NCBI GenBank assembly: GCA_027579435.1
Contig: JANBPK010001072.1
Span: 1 to 63,694 of the forward strand
Direction: 5' to 3'
Source: Candolleomyces eurysporus
Taxonomy: Eukaryota > Basidiomycota > Agaricomycetes > Agaricales > Psathyrellaceae
Length of the DNA stretch: 63,694 bases
The position numbers were made by a program, and so were the translations under genes. The notes beneath the pieces were generated by a model, which did not search any database, was not told where the DNA came from, and saw only the letters and a program-made list of their open reading frames with translations. Of the stretch, positions 1 to 10,486 are shown piece after piece; positions within the stretch are counted from its first letter, which is position 1, and each line of letters starts with the position of its first letter.

Positions 1-560
1 TTCTCGTGTATGCTCGTGTGAATTCTTGTTAGCTGTTTGACTCGCTATTGTCTCGATGTCGCTGTAAATATCCCTTGAAGCCGGCTTCACCGCAACGCCC
101 GTTATTTTTGAGCGGGTACAGTGCCCTGCTGTTCTGATTAAATGATCCGTATGTTCTTGCTCTGGATCTTACATTGAAAGGTTTCTGCACACTCGCTGAA
201 ACCTGCCTGACAACTTTGCCCATGGGATATGAGATAAGTCAAATGTACCCAAACTCTCTATTCCCACCGGAAGAAAACATACCTGTGGGAAGCGGCCAAT
301 GCTGCGCACGGCAAAGTAGGACAACCNAAAAAAAACCTTCAAAGTAAGGAAAGTTCCTCCCGTATCCCTCAATGAATAGTGGATAATTGATGCAATCCCA
401 CAAATACTCTTCCCACTTGTCCTCGTTCAGGAAACGGAGAGGAACAACGAAATTGGATCAGAGCTAAGAAAGGCAAATGAGTGATGGAAAGAGCCGAAGG
501 ACGGAAGCAAGCCGGTGGCAAGATGGAATTCGGTCTTGGCCCACAACCAGCCCCCGTAAG
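1..560. other. Left edge, no definite gene; possible exon remnant on minus strand
   Basis: No complete gene is visible. On the minus strand, about 460 down to 340, one frame reads like a protein exon (a stretch rich in Trp, Tyr and Phe, starting FLNEDKWEEYLWDC), but an in-frame TGA lies directly before it, close to a possible splice acceptor, and a poly-A run with an N follows it. It may be the tail of a gene that begins outside the window or a decayed exon. I recognise no family. Confidence 0.25.
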
Positions 561-894
561 TACCCTCGGCAACAGGCCGGGCTCTTACAATTACGCTATC
601 GCAACCTCGGAAGCTCGTACGTTTTGTTTGATGGGGTCAATTCGTCACTGAATACTTACATTAAGAGGCATACTGGGAGAAGAGAAAACCTCAACTCATG
701 TAAATATTGAAGTTTCTATTAGTATGACAACCACTGATCAAAACTACTTGGCTCTCTCCGCTCTCATAGGCTTCTTTGGGACATCGATATAGCGCTTCCT
801 TCGCACCGACTCATCGAGCTCGTTGGCACCCTAAGAGAGCTTTGGTCAAACTTCCATTTCCGCCAAGCATAATTGGTTGGTCGGTACTCACCTA
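560..894. repeat. Dispersed flank repeat R (copy at left end)
   Basis: This stretch belongs to a repeat found downstream of the minus-strand peptide precursors, also at 3870-4290, 10090-10490 and 16380-16770, and inverted at about 2893-3290. Shared landmarks are a run ending GCTCTTAC..TTACGCTATCGCA, a following AAGAGG..AAACCTCAA block, and CGCTTCCTTC.CACC just before the gene. It carries the 3' untranslated region and probable 3' UTR intron of the precursor that ends at 895. No coding function is supported. Confidence 0.7.
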
Positions 895-1944
895 TTATGT
901 GGATCGTGGGCCAGCGCTCCGCCTCCTTCGGGTTCCACCAATCGCCGAACGCCGGCCCGTACCTCGGCGCTTCCTGGTCTGCCTTCGGCGTCTCCCGCCC
1001 CCGCTCATTTGCCGCGCATCAAGTTCGGGAAGCCCATCCGAGGTCCTTGCTCCAAGGACTGGGACCTCGTTGAAAAGATCGAGCTCTCGTTCATACAGCT
1101 CGGGAACATCGAGCTGTTTAAGCGTGGACATTCAGTTGCCTGGATTGCAGCTAAACAGTAATAGGAGATGGGAAACATACCTCTAGGCTTCGCTTCCTGG
1201 ATCCTCCTGACATGACTTTACCGACAAGAGCAGTAGTCAGGATCCCTGCAGCAGACTGGGTGACGGGGTGGTTGAAAAATGCGCTAGCACCCTGCTTGAT
1301 TTTGTTCCATGTATTCTGAGCTACGCGTTTTTCGAGTTCGTCAATGTCGAAATTGCGATTATCTATGTCGGACAAATCGAGCTGGAAATGCGCACATAGA
1401 AACAGTCAGCAAGGATGATAAAAACGAAATGGCTCCTGTGAGAATTCAGGGAGCCGTTGAATACGGACCTCGAGACTTCTTTTCCCTTGACGACGATTGC
1501 TGAATGAATCCATAGCTTTATTTACACCCCAGGTCGCGCCTGCTCCGACCGCTGTTGTAGCCGCGGTTTGGACGATGGGAGAATTGAAGAAACTGCTGGC
1601 TCCTTTCTTAATCGATTGCCAGACATTCGGAGCGCGTCCCTCCAAATCGTCCAGGTCGAAGTGACGATTATCGATCTCTGACAGGTCCAGCTGGTATAAA
1701 TACGGTCAGCTAGTGCGTTAAAGAGTAGGAGTGAGTGCGACTGACCTCTAGACCTCGTCTGAAGTTCTGAGTCGACGGTTCATCGAAGTTGACCTAGAAT
1801 ATTGATGGAAGTCAGCTGTTACTAGAACTTTTTTTCGCTTTTGAGAGATGAAATTGTCGAAGCCTAACTGACCAGGGGTGCTGCAGAAGCTTGAAGAGCG
1901 ATGGAAAGGAAGACGAAACCAGCGGAGATAAAGTTGGTGCGCAT
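895..1944 (-). CDS. Modular secreted peptide precursor (copy A)
   Basis: Five exons, all introns phase 0: 1873-1944, 1746-1793, 1469-1690, 1181-1381 and 895-1113, giving 253 residues. Exon 1 is a complete signal peptide (starts MRTNFISAGFVF, ends SAAPL). Exon 2 is an acidic pro-piece ending FRRGLE. Exons 3 and 4 are repeat modules: each starts LDLS.IDNR.FD, has LE.R about 18 residues in, then a basic Trp-containing segment with a W..IK.GAS.FFN.P core, and ends KRSLE. The last exon is acidic (LDVPELYERELDLF) and then strongly Arg-rich. Alternating acidic spacers and basic segments at KR, RR or LE.R sites is the plan of Kex2-processed secreted precursors, so extracellular peptides are inferred. 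The start is the only ATG that gives a signal peptide and is shared by all copies. The stop TAA TAG is directly followed by GTGAGT, a probable 3' UTR intron. Confidence 0.8.
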
Positions 1945-2075
1945 TTCTGCAGTCACAAATGTCAGTCGGCAAGTGACAATGGCTACACGGTAGTGACTCA
2001 CTGACTGAATGGAAGAGTGGTAGTAATGGATTTTTTGACAACTATTGATTATTTGGGTTCAAATTCCTGCTTGTA

Positions 2076-2186
2076 GGGACCGGCCCTGTTGATTATCCGA
2101 TAGGAAGAAAGGTTGAGGAGGAAGGTGAATAAGAGAGAAGACCGGCTTCTTGCTCTCTAACCTCTCGCCTCGCTCCACCCTTTATA
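2076..2186 (-). promoter_or_regulatory. Promoter and 5' leader element of copy A
   Basis: Reading on the minus strand: TATAAA at 2186-2181, a block AAGAAGCCGGTCTTCTCTC near 2153-2135, then AGGGCCGGTCCC at 2087-2076, about 130 bases before the ATG. The same order of elements precedes all ten peptide genes. A probable 5' UTR intron (GTGAGT to CTGCAG) ends two bases before the start codon. Confidence 0.6.
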
Positions 2187-2189
2187 CTG

Positions 2190-2892
2190 CTCAAGACGAT
2201 CCTCACAATCGCTCTGTAGATGCTTGTAGGTCCAGCCCATATCGAAAATTGATGATCAGGCTGTGATGACGGCTATCCGGTTGGGTTCAATCAGCCTGGT
2301 GTGTTCATCATCTCAACCTCAGTCAGCCTCTCGTAACTGTCTTTGAGCCTAATCATGCCTATTGCAGNAAAAAAATGGGATGTGCGCTCAACTCCGTCGT
2401 GATTCAATGGTGGCAGTGGCTGTTGGTGGACTATCTCAGTGGTGTAATCATAAGTAGGCTCAAAAACGTAGATGTATTACGATGATCATAGAATAGGTCA
2501 GACCCGTTACCGTCGCACAAGGTCTCGATTGAGATTTTTTCCCGCTTCGCAGGCTTTAGGCATGGACCGTCCTTCTCCAACTGGTTCCTTCATCACGGTT
2601 CCGAGTTCGACAGTTAGATGGACGACACTTGCAAACAATTTGAAGATGTTGTTTTTCATTCCTACAGAATCCGAATAAATTTGATCCTACAGAAGCGGCT
2701 AGTGCAGTATCAACACACCAAACTGCTTTGCTCTTGATATTTGTTTAGCAGCTGCGGAGCGCAAAGCCTCAAGGCAACCACCACCTCCCCATGGGAGTGC
2801 AGGGTGTCGACGGTTGCTTCTGGCAATAGTGCAAACTTGGAGAGGAGGAAACATCATTAATATTTAATCACAGCTACAACTACTTTGGTGTG
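2190..2892. other. Intergenic region upstream of copy A
   Basis: No gene seen. The sequence is a diverged copy of the region upstream of copy B (about 5640-6400), including the ATTACGATGATC and GGAG.G.GTCGACGG landmarks. It stops matching before the point where a propeller gene would begin and runs into the inverted repeat at 2893. Confidence 0.5.
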
Positions 2893-3700
2893 TATACTAG
2901 GTGAGTGCCGATCGACCGTGGAGATGGAGATTTGACTCAAACTTTTATAGGCCGCCAACGAGCTCGATGAGTCGGTGGGAAGGAAGCCCTACATGGAAAC
3001 GAGATGTGTTGGCTGATGAACGAGGCTAACGGCTGCTAGTGACGTTTACATAACTTGCAATTACGCTCTAGTATAAAATTTACTAGAGAAAGAAAAGCTG
3101 CGTGGTTGCTTAATAGAAACCTTCGAATATTTACACGAATTTGAGGTTTCCTCTTTTCCCCGTATATATCTTCATATGAGCATTCAGTGACAACTTGGGT
3201 CCCACCAAGCTAACTTAGGAATTTCCGAGGTTGCGATCACGTCAAAAGCTCGGCCTCAAGTTGGAGGGTAGAGGGCTCGAGGTCAACCCCTTTAGGCTTG
3301 CACAGTCAAACGATAAGAAGCAATACCCACATGGTGGATTGGCTTGGCTTAGCACAACCATCCTTGTCAACTTGGGGTAAGTATGTCAAATGTCAGGAGA
3401 CGAGCCTTTGATATCTTATTTTTCTAATTTGGAGTTCAGACGCACTATTACAGGGGATACCTATAGATCTCCCTTCGTCACCTGCATGCTCCTACCACAG
3501 AAGCTTGTATGGAATAGCGAATCGAATACTGAGCACACGTTCTTATTCCCCCAGGTTCCAGGATCGTTATAGTCGTTCGCTTTCCCCGTTGGGATCGTCA
3601 CAAGATATCCGAGACGGGTTCTCGTTCGCACCACCAGCCTGACCGCTGCCTGTCCATGTCTCCAGGCACTTTCAACATCTATAATGGGAAATGGAAGAAG
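2893..3700 (-). repeat. Inverted copy of flank repeat R
   Basis: Starts on the plus strand with TACTAG|GTGAGTGCCGAT, which is the stop-plus-intron junction seen on the minus strand at the end of copies B, C and D. It then runs, in inverted orientation, through the segments found at 560-900 and at about 9560-10450. Copy A therefore sits between two oppositely oriented R copies. This marks an inversion or a foldback insertion during array growth. Confidence 0.6.
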
Positions 3701-3759
3701 GAAACTTGTACTTTGTCTTCCAGAGTGCGTTTGGGCGGACTATCAAGACATGGTACTCC

Positions 3760-3855
3760 AAGAACAGGAAACTCGTTGAAAAGATCGAACTTGCGTTCAT
3801 ACAGTTCGGGAACATCGACCTGGTTAAGCGTAGACATCCAGTTGTTGGAGTGCAG
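3760..3855 (-). pseudogene. Relic of the last exon of a peptide precursor
   Basis: On the minus strand this matches the start of the last exon of copies A to D: a VPELYER-like sequence followed by Phe-Asp-Leu-Phe-Asn-Glu, with the intron end still next to it. No other exon of the gene remains on either side, so it is a solo exon left by rearrangement. Flank repeat R resumes at about 3870. Confidence 0.6.
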
Positions 3856-3869
3856 TCTCCACCGTACAA

Positions 3870-4288
3870 TTTGAACAGGTCGAGCTCTTACGCTATCGCA
3901 CCCTCGGAAACTAGTACGCGCTTACTCAGTGGGGGCCCAATTCGTCACCGAATACTCACATAAAGATATGTACAGAGAGAAGAGGAAACTTTAAGCTCAT
4001 GTAGATATTCAGGGATTTCCCTTAATATGAAAACCACGCAACCTCTCTAGTAGGTGCTGTACTGGAACGTATTTGTAAGGAACGTATTTGTAAGGTATTG
4101 AAAAATCACTAGCAGCCGTCGGCCTTGTTCATCAACCAACACATGTTGTCCTCCACGCTGTCACTGGCTACGTTGGGATGTCGATGTACCGCTTCCTTCG
4201 CACCAACCCATGGAGCTCGCTGGCATTCTAAGAGAGCTTCGTTAAAATCTCCATCTCCACTGAGCATTATTGGTTGGTCGGCACTCAC
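3870..4288. repeat. Flank repeat R downstream of copy B
   Basis: Direct-orientation copy of R, containing the 3' UTR and probable 3' UTR intron of copy B. A short direct repeat (two copies of GGAACGTATTTGTAA, near 4073-4102) is unique to this copy. No gene seen. Confidence 0.6.
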
Positions 4289-5390
4289 CTAGTACGCAGA
4301 CCGTGGGCCGGCGTTCCGCCACCTCCGAAGCCTTCTAGCGGGGACCATTGCGCCAACTGTCGGATCCTGGTCCATACCTTGCGCACCCTGCGGGCTCATG
4401 CCACTGCTCATCCGAATTCGCCTCCTGATCTGCCCTCGGCGTCTCCCGCCCCTGCTCATTTGCCGCGCATCAAGTTCGGGAAGCCCATCCGACGTCCTTG
4501 CTCCAAGCACGGGGACCTCGTCGAAAAGATCGAGCTCGCGCTCAGACAGCTCGGGAACATCGAGCTGGTTGAGCATGGACATTCAGTTTCTTGGGATACA
4601 GATAAAGAGAGATGGAAGACGGCCGACATACCTCTAGGCTTCTCTTCCTGGATCCTCCTGACAAGACTTTACCCATAAGAGCAGAAGTCAGGATCCCCGT
4701 AGCGGTCTGGGTCACGGGGTGGTTGAAAAATGCGCTGGCACCTTGCTTGAACCTGTCCCATTTACTCTGAGCCACGCGTTTCTCGAGTTCGTCGATGTCA
4801 AAGTCGCGGTTATCAATGTCGGACAAATCCAGCTGGAAATGCACAAACAGAGACCATCAGCATGCATGATAAAAGCGACGGGGCTCCAGTGAGAACCCAG
4901 GTGGTCAGTGGACACGGACCTCGAGACTTCTTCGCCCTTGGCGACGATTGGCGAAAGAATCCATGGCTCGATTCGCACCCCAGGTCGCGGCTGCTGAGAT
5001 CGCTGTCGTACCCACGGTTTGGACGATGGGAGAACCGAAGAACTTGCTGGCGCCCTTCTTGATTGAATCCCACAACCCTGCTCGTGTCTCCAAATCGTCC
5101 AGGTCAAAGTGACGGTTATCAACCTCTGAGAGGTCCAGCTTTTATCAATAGAGTCAGATGGTGCGGTGAAATGTGGCGGTGAGTGCGGCTAACCTCTAGA
5201 CCTCGTCTGAAGTTCTGAGTCGACGGTTCATCGAAGTTGACCTAGAATATTGATGAAAGTGAGTTTTTATTAGCACTTTTTTACTTTCGAGAGACGAAAA
5301 TTTCAAAGCCCAACTGACCAGAGGCGCTGCAGACGCTTGAAGAGCGATGGAAAGGAAGACAAAACCAGCGGAGATAAAGTTGGTACGCAT
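4289..5390 (-). CDS. Modular secreted peptide precursor (copy B)
   Basis: Exons 5319-5390, 5194-5241, 4920-5138, 4632-4832 and 4289-4564, all phase 0, 271 residues. The signal peptide is nearly identical to copy A. The first repeat module has LETR then a Trp-containing segment with DSIKKGASKFFGSP, ending RRSLE. The second has LEKR, then a Trp-containing segment with KFFN replaced by AFFNHP, ending KRSLE. The last exon starts LDVPELSERELDLF and ends in an Arg-rich tail longer than in copy A. Expected processing at KR/RR would free basic peptides of roughly 40-50 residues separated by acidic spacers of about 20. The stop TAG is directly followed by GTGAGT. It lies divergently from the intact propeller gene at 7201, the same pairing as in the two later units. 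Confidence 0.8.
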
Positions 5391-5524
5391 TTCTGCAGTT
5401 GTAATGGTCAGTCGGCAAGTGAGAATAGCTATACGATGGTGACTTACTGACTGTATATGAATTAAAGATTGGTGGTAGTGGATTTGTTGACTATTGATTA
5501 TTTGGGTTCAAATTCCTGCTTGTA

Positions 5525-5632
5525 GGGACCGGCCCTGTGAAAATTCCAATAGGAGAGGTTGAGGAGGAAATTGAATGAGAGAGAAGACCGGCTTCTTGCT
5601 GCCCATCCTCCCGCCTCCCCCTACCCTTTATA
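5525..5632 (-). promoter_or_regulatory. Promoter and 5' leader element of copy B
   Basis: Minus-strand TATAAA at 5632-5627, the AAGAAGCCGGTCTTCTCTC block at 5598-5580 and AGGGCCGGTCCC at 5536-5525, in the same order and spacing as at copies A, C and D. Confidence 0.6.
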
Positions 5633-5639
5633 CTGCTCA

Positions 5640-7200
5640 ACACGAGCCCAACAAGCCCTCTGTAGATGCTTGTAGGTCCAGCCCTCCTCCGAGATTGATG
5701 ATCAGACTTTTGAGGGCGGCTAGCCGGTGCATTCAATCAGCCTCGTGTGTCCATCATGCGCTTGTATTCAACCTCAGACAGTCTCTCTCCCCTGTCCCTG
5801 AGCATGCCTATTGCGAAAACAAGTGACATGTGTACGCAACTTCGTCGTGATCCGATGTTGGCAACAGCTGTTGGTGGACAACGTCAGTGCTGTAGGTTCA
5901 ATGAAACGTAGATATATCACGATGATCGCGGAAAATGTTAAAACGGTCACTGCCGCTCAATGAATGAGCTCGATAGAGATTTTCTGCTACTTTGCAGGCC
6001 TTTGGGTCAAGGATCGTCATTCTTTGACTGGTTACTTTGTCACGGTTCTGCGCTTGATAGTCAGATGGACCACACCTACAAAAAGTTTAAAGATCTCGTT
6101 CTTCGTTCCCTACAGAACCCGATTGCCTTAGGGATAGAATGGAGATATAATCCTACAGATACAGCTAATTCAGTATAGGTGCAGCAGACAGCCCTGCGCT
6201 TCCCTTTTGATATTTGCTTACAGCAACAGCAATCCAGCATCAATAGACCAGAGCGCTCCGCGNCCCCCCTTTTGATACCTGTTCAGCTGTGGAGCGTACA
6301 CACAAACATGACACCCAAACCTGGCGAGGGCATTTGCCACCTCATGGGAATGGAGGGCGTCGACGGCTGCTCAAAGAGGAGGAGACATAGTTAGTATTCT
6401 CAGTCACATCTACTTCTACTTGACGCGATGGCTAGGATGACTCAATTTTCCAGCACAAGTACAGCCATTGGGTTTGTTTGGTAAACAAATATCAAAAGCG
6501 GGGCCACTCGCCTTGTGTGGGATCTGATCGCGTGAATGCTTCCGGCCAGGCTCCGAAGAGGGAGAGTAGGTTCGCTTCGGACCAGAAAGACCGAGAAATT
6601 TGGCCACGTGTGACGTCACGTCACTCCGATTTACCACAGCACAAAAAATCGCCGGGTTGAAAGAGCTCCTTCCACCGTTCGTTCTTCCTTTCCCCAACCA
6701 TCCCCAACTATATCTTATGAAAATGCTCTTTTTATTTCATCTACCTTTTGATATTCTCCCTCGTGGTCTAGAAAGCGATGGCCCAAAGGCATCTGACGGC
6801 GATGAAATCAGATGAACCCATATGATCTTGAAGCCAACCGATCTTACCTCATGTTGCCAAGGTACCAGGTTTTGTAGCGGCGTTTCCTCTCCGAATATTT
6901 TCCTCGTCGTACAGAGAGAGTCGATACTGAGGGGGCATTGAGATTGAGGCGAGCTTGGAGCAGTTGAGGAGAGAGTCGGGCGCTTTGGGGAGTCGGAGTG
7001 GCCTCAGGCTCGCTGTGATCCGGGCATGATCCGCTGATGTGATAAAACTCCGACGGTGGTGGCTTCTTATTCGTTTCGATTTCATCATCGTCTTCCATCA
7101 CCACCCCACTTTACTCCCGTTTCACTAACCTCCACCAGTCCTTTCTCTAACCCTACCTTACTAACTCCTATACTATCCTTACCCTCCCTCTAACCACAGC
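5640..7200. other. Divergent intergenic region between copy B and the propeller gene
   Basis: About 1.6 kb with no supported gene, repeated at about 11960-13510 and 17990-19330. It includes a CRE-like site near 6611 and, just before the propeller start, a pyrimidine-rich run with CTAAC and CACAG that looks like the end of a 5' UTR intron. Confidence 0.5.
6605..6622. promoter_or_regulatory. E-box/CRE-like site (CACGTG, TGACGTCA)
   Basis: CACGTG at 6605-6610 is followed by the palindrome TGACGTCA at 6611-6618 and a partial second copy (CGTCA). The palindrome is kept exactly in the other two units (12931-12938, 18897-18904). bZIP factors bind this sequence in fungi. Its position between divergent genes suggests shared control, which is an inference. 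Confidence 0.45.
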
Positions 7201-8473
7201 ATGGCAAGAATCGGGATTCGTGCCCTCACCCTCGCGCTAGGCTCGCTCTTCGCCCTCTCGGCGTCCGCTGGCTCCACAGGCCCGAACCAGTGCATCTCGT
7301 TCGACGCCTCCTGGAACCTCCTCGCCTTCAACTTTGATGGCAAGGACTACAATGCTGGCACCCAAGACGCCTTTTCGTCTGCCTCCTCCGCCTCAGCAAC
7401 GGACATCACGACGACGGGTCGACCCCCCTTCGACGTCCCCACCTCCTCCCCTCTCTGCTTCCTCTCAAAATTCACCAATTCCATCTACGTGCTAAATGCT
7501 GACAAGTCCGACATCTCTTCGATCTACATCTACGATGCTACTGCCAAGTCGTGGAGCAAGCAAAAGACTGGAGGCGCTGCACCCAAGTCGTTCGACCCCT
7601 CGACCTTCGGAGGCATCCTAGACCATGATACCAACGTATTCTACGTTTTGAGTGGCGGAGAGATTCTCAGCTTGGATATGGCGCTGATGAAGGCGGCTGT
7701 CCCCGGCGAGCTGACGTGGAACGACGTTCAGAAGCCTGAACTTCTTGATATCGAGGGCAGTGGTGCTTCCTATGAGCCTGTGCTGGCCTTGGCTCAGAAC
7801 CACATTCATTTCTTGGGTGTCCCCGGGATGCCAGCTGGCGAAGCCAAAGTTTTCGTTATCCACTGTGAGCATCTGTCTATATTTATTTCGAGCCTTGACT
7901 AACGATTTAATTTTAGATTCGTTCCTTCAGCCTGAGCCGCAATCATACGGGTCCTTCCCAACGGCACACGGCAAGGTCGCATCCTTCTTCAAGGACACTG
8001 GCGTCCAAACTCAGTTCGCGTACATTCAAGACGATGCAAGCTCCACTTACGTCGTCGACGTCATCGCCAATACCACACGCACCCTCCCCGGCCCAACAAC
8101 CAAGGATCCTTTCGCGCAGTACGCTGCCTCTCCTGATTCCCTCGTCCAGTTGGCATCCGAAGGCGGCAAGCTTTCGTTCATCTCATACAACCAGGGGAGC
8201 GGACAAGCTGGCTCGTGGCAGACCATTTCGGCCGTTCCGGCGGCGAAGAACACTCCGGAAACTAGTGGTTCTTCTGCTTCCGCTAGCGCCGGAACAAACA
8301 GGACATCCACCGGCTCGAACAGCACTACCGGCACTGCAAACGCGAACACCAACAACAACACCAACACCAACAATAACTCGGCTGCTGGTATCACTGCTGG
8401 AAGGAATGTTATCAGTGCAATGGTTCTTGGGTTGGTGTTGGCAGCCGGTGGTGTTGTCGGTGTCGGATTGTGA
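7201..8473 (+). CDS. Secreted GPI-anchored beta-propeller (kelch-like) protein
   Basis: Two exons, 7201-7864 and 7917-8473, 406 residues. There is an N-terminal signal peptide (starts MARIGIRALTLALG). The middle has repeated beta-strand-like units such as NSIYVLNADKSD, SSIYIYDATAKSW and NVFYVLSGGEILSLD, typical of kelch-like propellers. Residues about 310-375 are Ser/Thr/Asn-rich with an Asn-Thr repeat and N-glycosylation sites. The last 25 or so residues are a hydrophobic tail (VISAMVLGLVLAAGG), fitting a GPI-attachment signal. The likely location is the plasma membrane or cell wall. The gene is divergent from peptide copy B, and the pair was duplicated twice. This is the only intact copy. 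The propeller class is judged from strand pattern only; the substrate or partner is unknown. Confidence 0.75.
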
Positions 8474-9478
8474 TGACAGGTGTGCCTTGTGGAAGAACAA
8501 CGCGGACTATTTCCGACACGCCGGACTTCTGGACCTGTTTTATTTTTGGGATTGTGTTGTGTCTGTCTATTCCCGTTTCTATTCGTTCCTAGGACTTTTT
8601 TTTGGACTCCTTTGCCGTAGCCTGTCTACTGTTCACGACTAGCATCATCATTTATCATTCATTCTGCGCTGTACATACCATACGAGCGCTTAGCATATCC
8701 ATTCAACGTTACGATAACAGACGGACTGGCCTGGACCTATTACATACAATCGCGTACCCTACTGGAATGATTAATTCAGCCTTCGCTTTGGTCGAAGGTG
8801 GTCTTTGTTCTCTTCTATTCACACGCTTACCTCTTCCTCCCGTCATGTCGCCGACTGAATATGGCCGTTCATACCGCCTCAAGATATTATGCCCAGACAT
8901 GAACGCCACGCCACCTCCATGGCAGCTATCAACGCGACCCTGCACAACGACGGCGCTTGTTATTCAGGGGGACGTGGCAGGAGATGCCGTACTTATATTT
9001 ATGGGCGCTTGCCGGTTCTATATTGAGTGGCTCACGCGAGTGATACTCATCGCATTTTTGTCTTCAGAACACAGGGCTGTTCTATCTGGCAATCGACGTC
9101 TGCTAGCGCTGCTCATCTTCATCTTTCTTCTTGCTCCCATTCATCAGAGTGTGATCTTCAATGCGATGCGGCATAGCCAAAGACCATGTATCCATCTTCT
9201 CCCATGCGAGTACGTCCATGCGTCGTTGGAGCTCGTTCAATACATTCAAAAGAGCATCGACCGTTCGACGATGCGGGAAGATCATAAGTTAATCCGCGGC
9301 GGAAAGGGATATATCTTCTTCTTTGTGAGGATCATGTCTATCTTTTAGCTCTGGTTCTGGCCATCTGGAATGGTTTTGGCTATCTAACATTCAATTTTCC
9401 AGCACACAAACAATGGGTTTTTTGGTTTGCACAGCTAAGCTGTATATATAGACTTTGGTATGTCGGGATTTATCAGGC
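8474..9478 (+). other. Conserved 3' flank of the propeller gene, coding status doubtful
   Basis: This flank is nearly identical after all three propeller copies and recurs, diverged, at 23170-24055. An open frame at 8602-9348 (248 residues, several hydrophobic stretches, starts MDSFAVACLLF) is present, but in the third unit the same frame stops at 20744. In the second unit a much longer frame (14252-15772) runs through part of the propeller coding sequence. I see no introns, no family match and no sign that the frame is protected, so 3' UTR or a decayed gene is more likely. Confidence 0.4.
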
Positions 9479-9479
9479 T

Positions 9480-10486
9480 CATTGAGCACGACACCCAACC
9501 TCACCGATAAGGACGATCGTCCGTCACATCTGTTCGGAAATGGCAGTTCTTGAATGCTGGACCCTTTCGATGCTTCTGCGGCGCCTTGATAGTCCGCGCA
9601 AACTCACTCTGGACGACAAAGGGTAAGTTTCCTCCTTCGATTTCCTGTTCTAAATTCTCAACGTATCTGGCGACATTGACAGGCGGCTGCCATGCTTGTG
9701 GTGTGAACGAGACCCTGCCTCGGATATCTTGCGATGACCCCAAGTGGGAAAAGTGAGCAATACTTACTATACCTATCATGAACCTGGAGGAATGAGAACG
9801 TGTGCTCAATATTCGAGAGTCGCGATTCGTTTTTGACAAGGCCGTCACTGCTATTCAATCCAAGCTCCGGTCGAAGGAGCGTGTTGCAGGTGACGGAAGG
9901 AGACTTATGCAGATCTCCTGAAATGGTGCGACTAAACTTCAAGTTAGAGACGAATATCAAAGACTCGCCACTTGGTACTTGACATAGCTACCCCAAGTTG
10001 ACAAGGATGGCCGTACCAAGCCAAGAAAACCCCTTGAATCGTCATGTACGTATTGCTTGTGGTTGTTTAGCTCTGTATACATCTAAAGGGGTTGGCATCG
10101 GCCCTCCATCGTCCAATTTGAACAGGCCGAGCTCCTACGCTATCGCAGCCCTGCAAACTCGTGAGTTTACCTTGTGGAGCCCAATCAGTCACCGAATACC
10201 CACATGAAGATATGTAAAGGGAGAAGAGGAAACCTCAAGCTTAGGGAAATATTAAAGGATAAATATGATTTCCACGCAACCTCTCTAGTAAGTACTATAC
10301 TGGAACTTGCAGCCGTCAGCCTTGTTCACCAACCAACACTTCTCGTCTCTCTGCTCTGTCATAGGCTAGTTTAGGACGCCGATGTACCGCTTCCTTCTCA
10401 CCAACCCATCCAGCTCGTTAGAAACCTAAGAGAGCTTCGTTCAAATCTCCATCTCCACTGAGCACAATTGGCTGATCGGCACTCAC
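9480..10486. repeat. Flank repeat R, full copy
   Basis: About 1 kb between the first propeller flank and peptide copy C, repeated at 15770-16773 and in pieces at 560-894, 2893-3700 (inverted) and 3870-4288. On the plus strand a possible spliced reading is visible: a frame with LRRLDSPRKLTLDDKG, GTAAGT at about 9629 and an acceptor near 9682 followed by RLPCLWCERDPASDIL. The donor is lost in the inverted copy. It may be a relic of a gene now carried as part of the repeat. No family recognised. Confidence 0.5.

Noticed and set aside
2893..3700. Transposon with terminal inverted repeats around copy A
   Set aside because: The inverted arms are pieces of the array's own flank repeat; no transposase, target duplication or sharp termini are visible.
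7618..8500. Minus-strand frames opposite the propeller gene
   Set aside because: Antisense shadows of the coding exons with repetitive composition mirroring the Asn/Thr stalk.
8602..9348. 248-codon frame with hydrophobic stretches after the propeller gene
   Set aside because: Broken in copy three and in the diverged copy at 23.2 kb, no introns, no family signal; kept only as a conserved flank.
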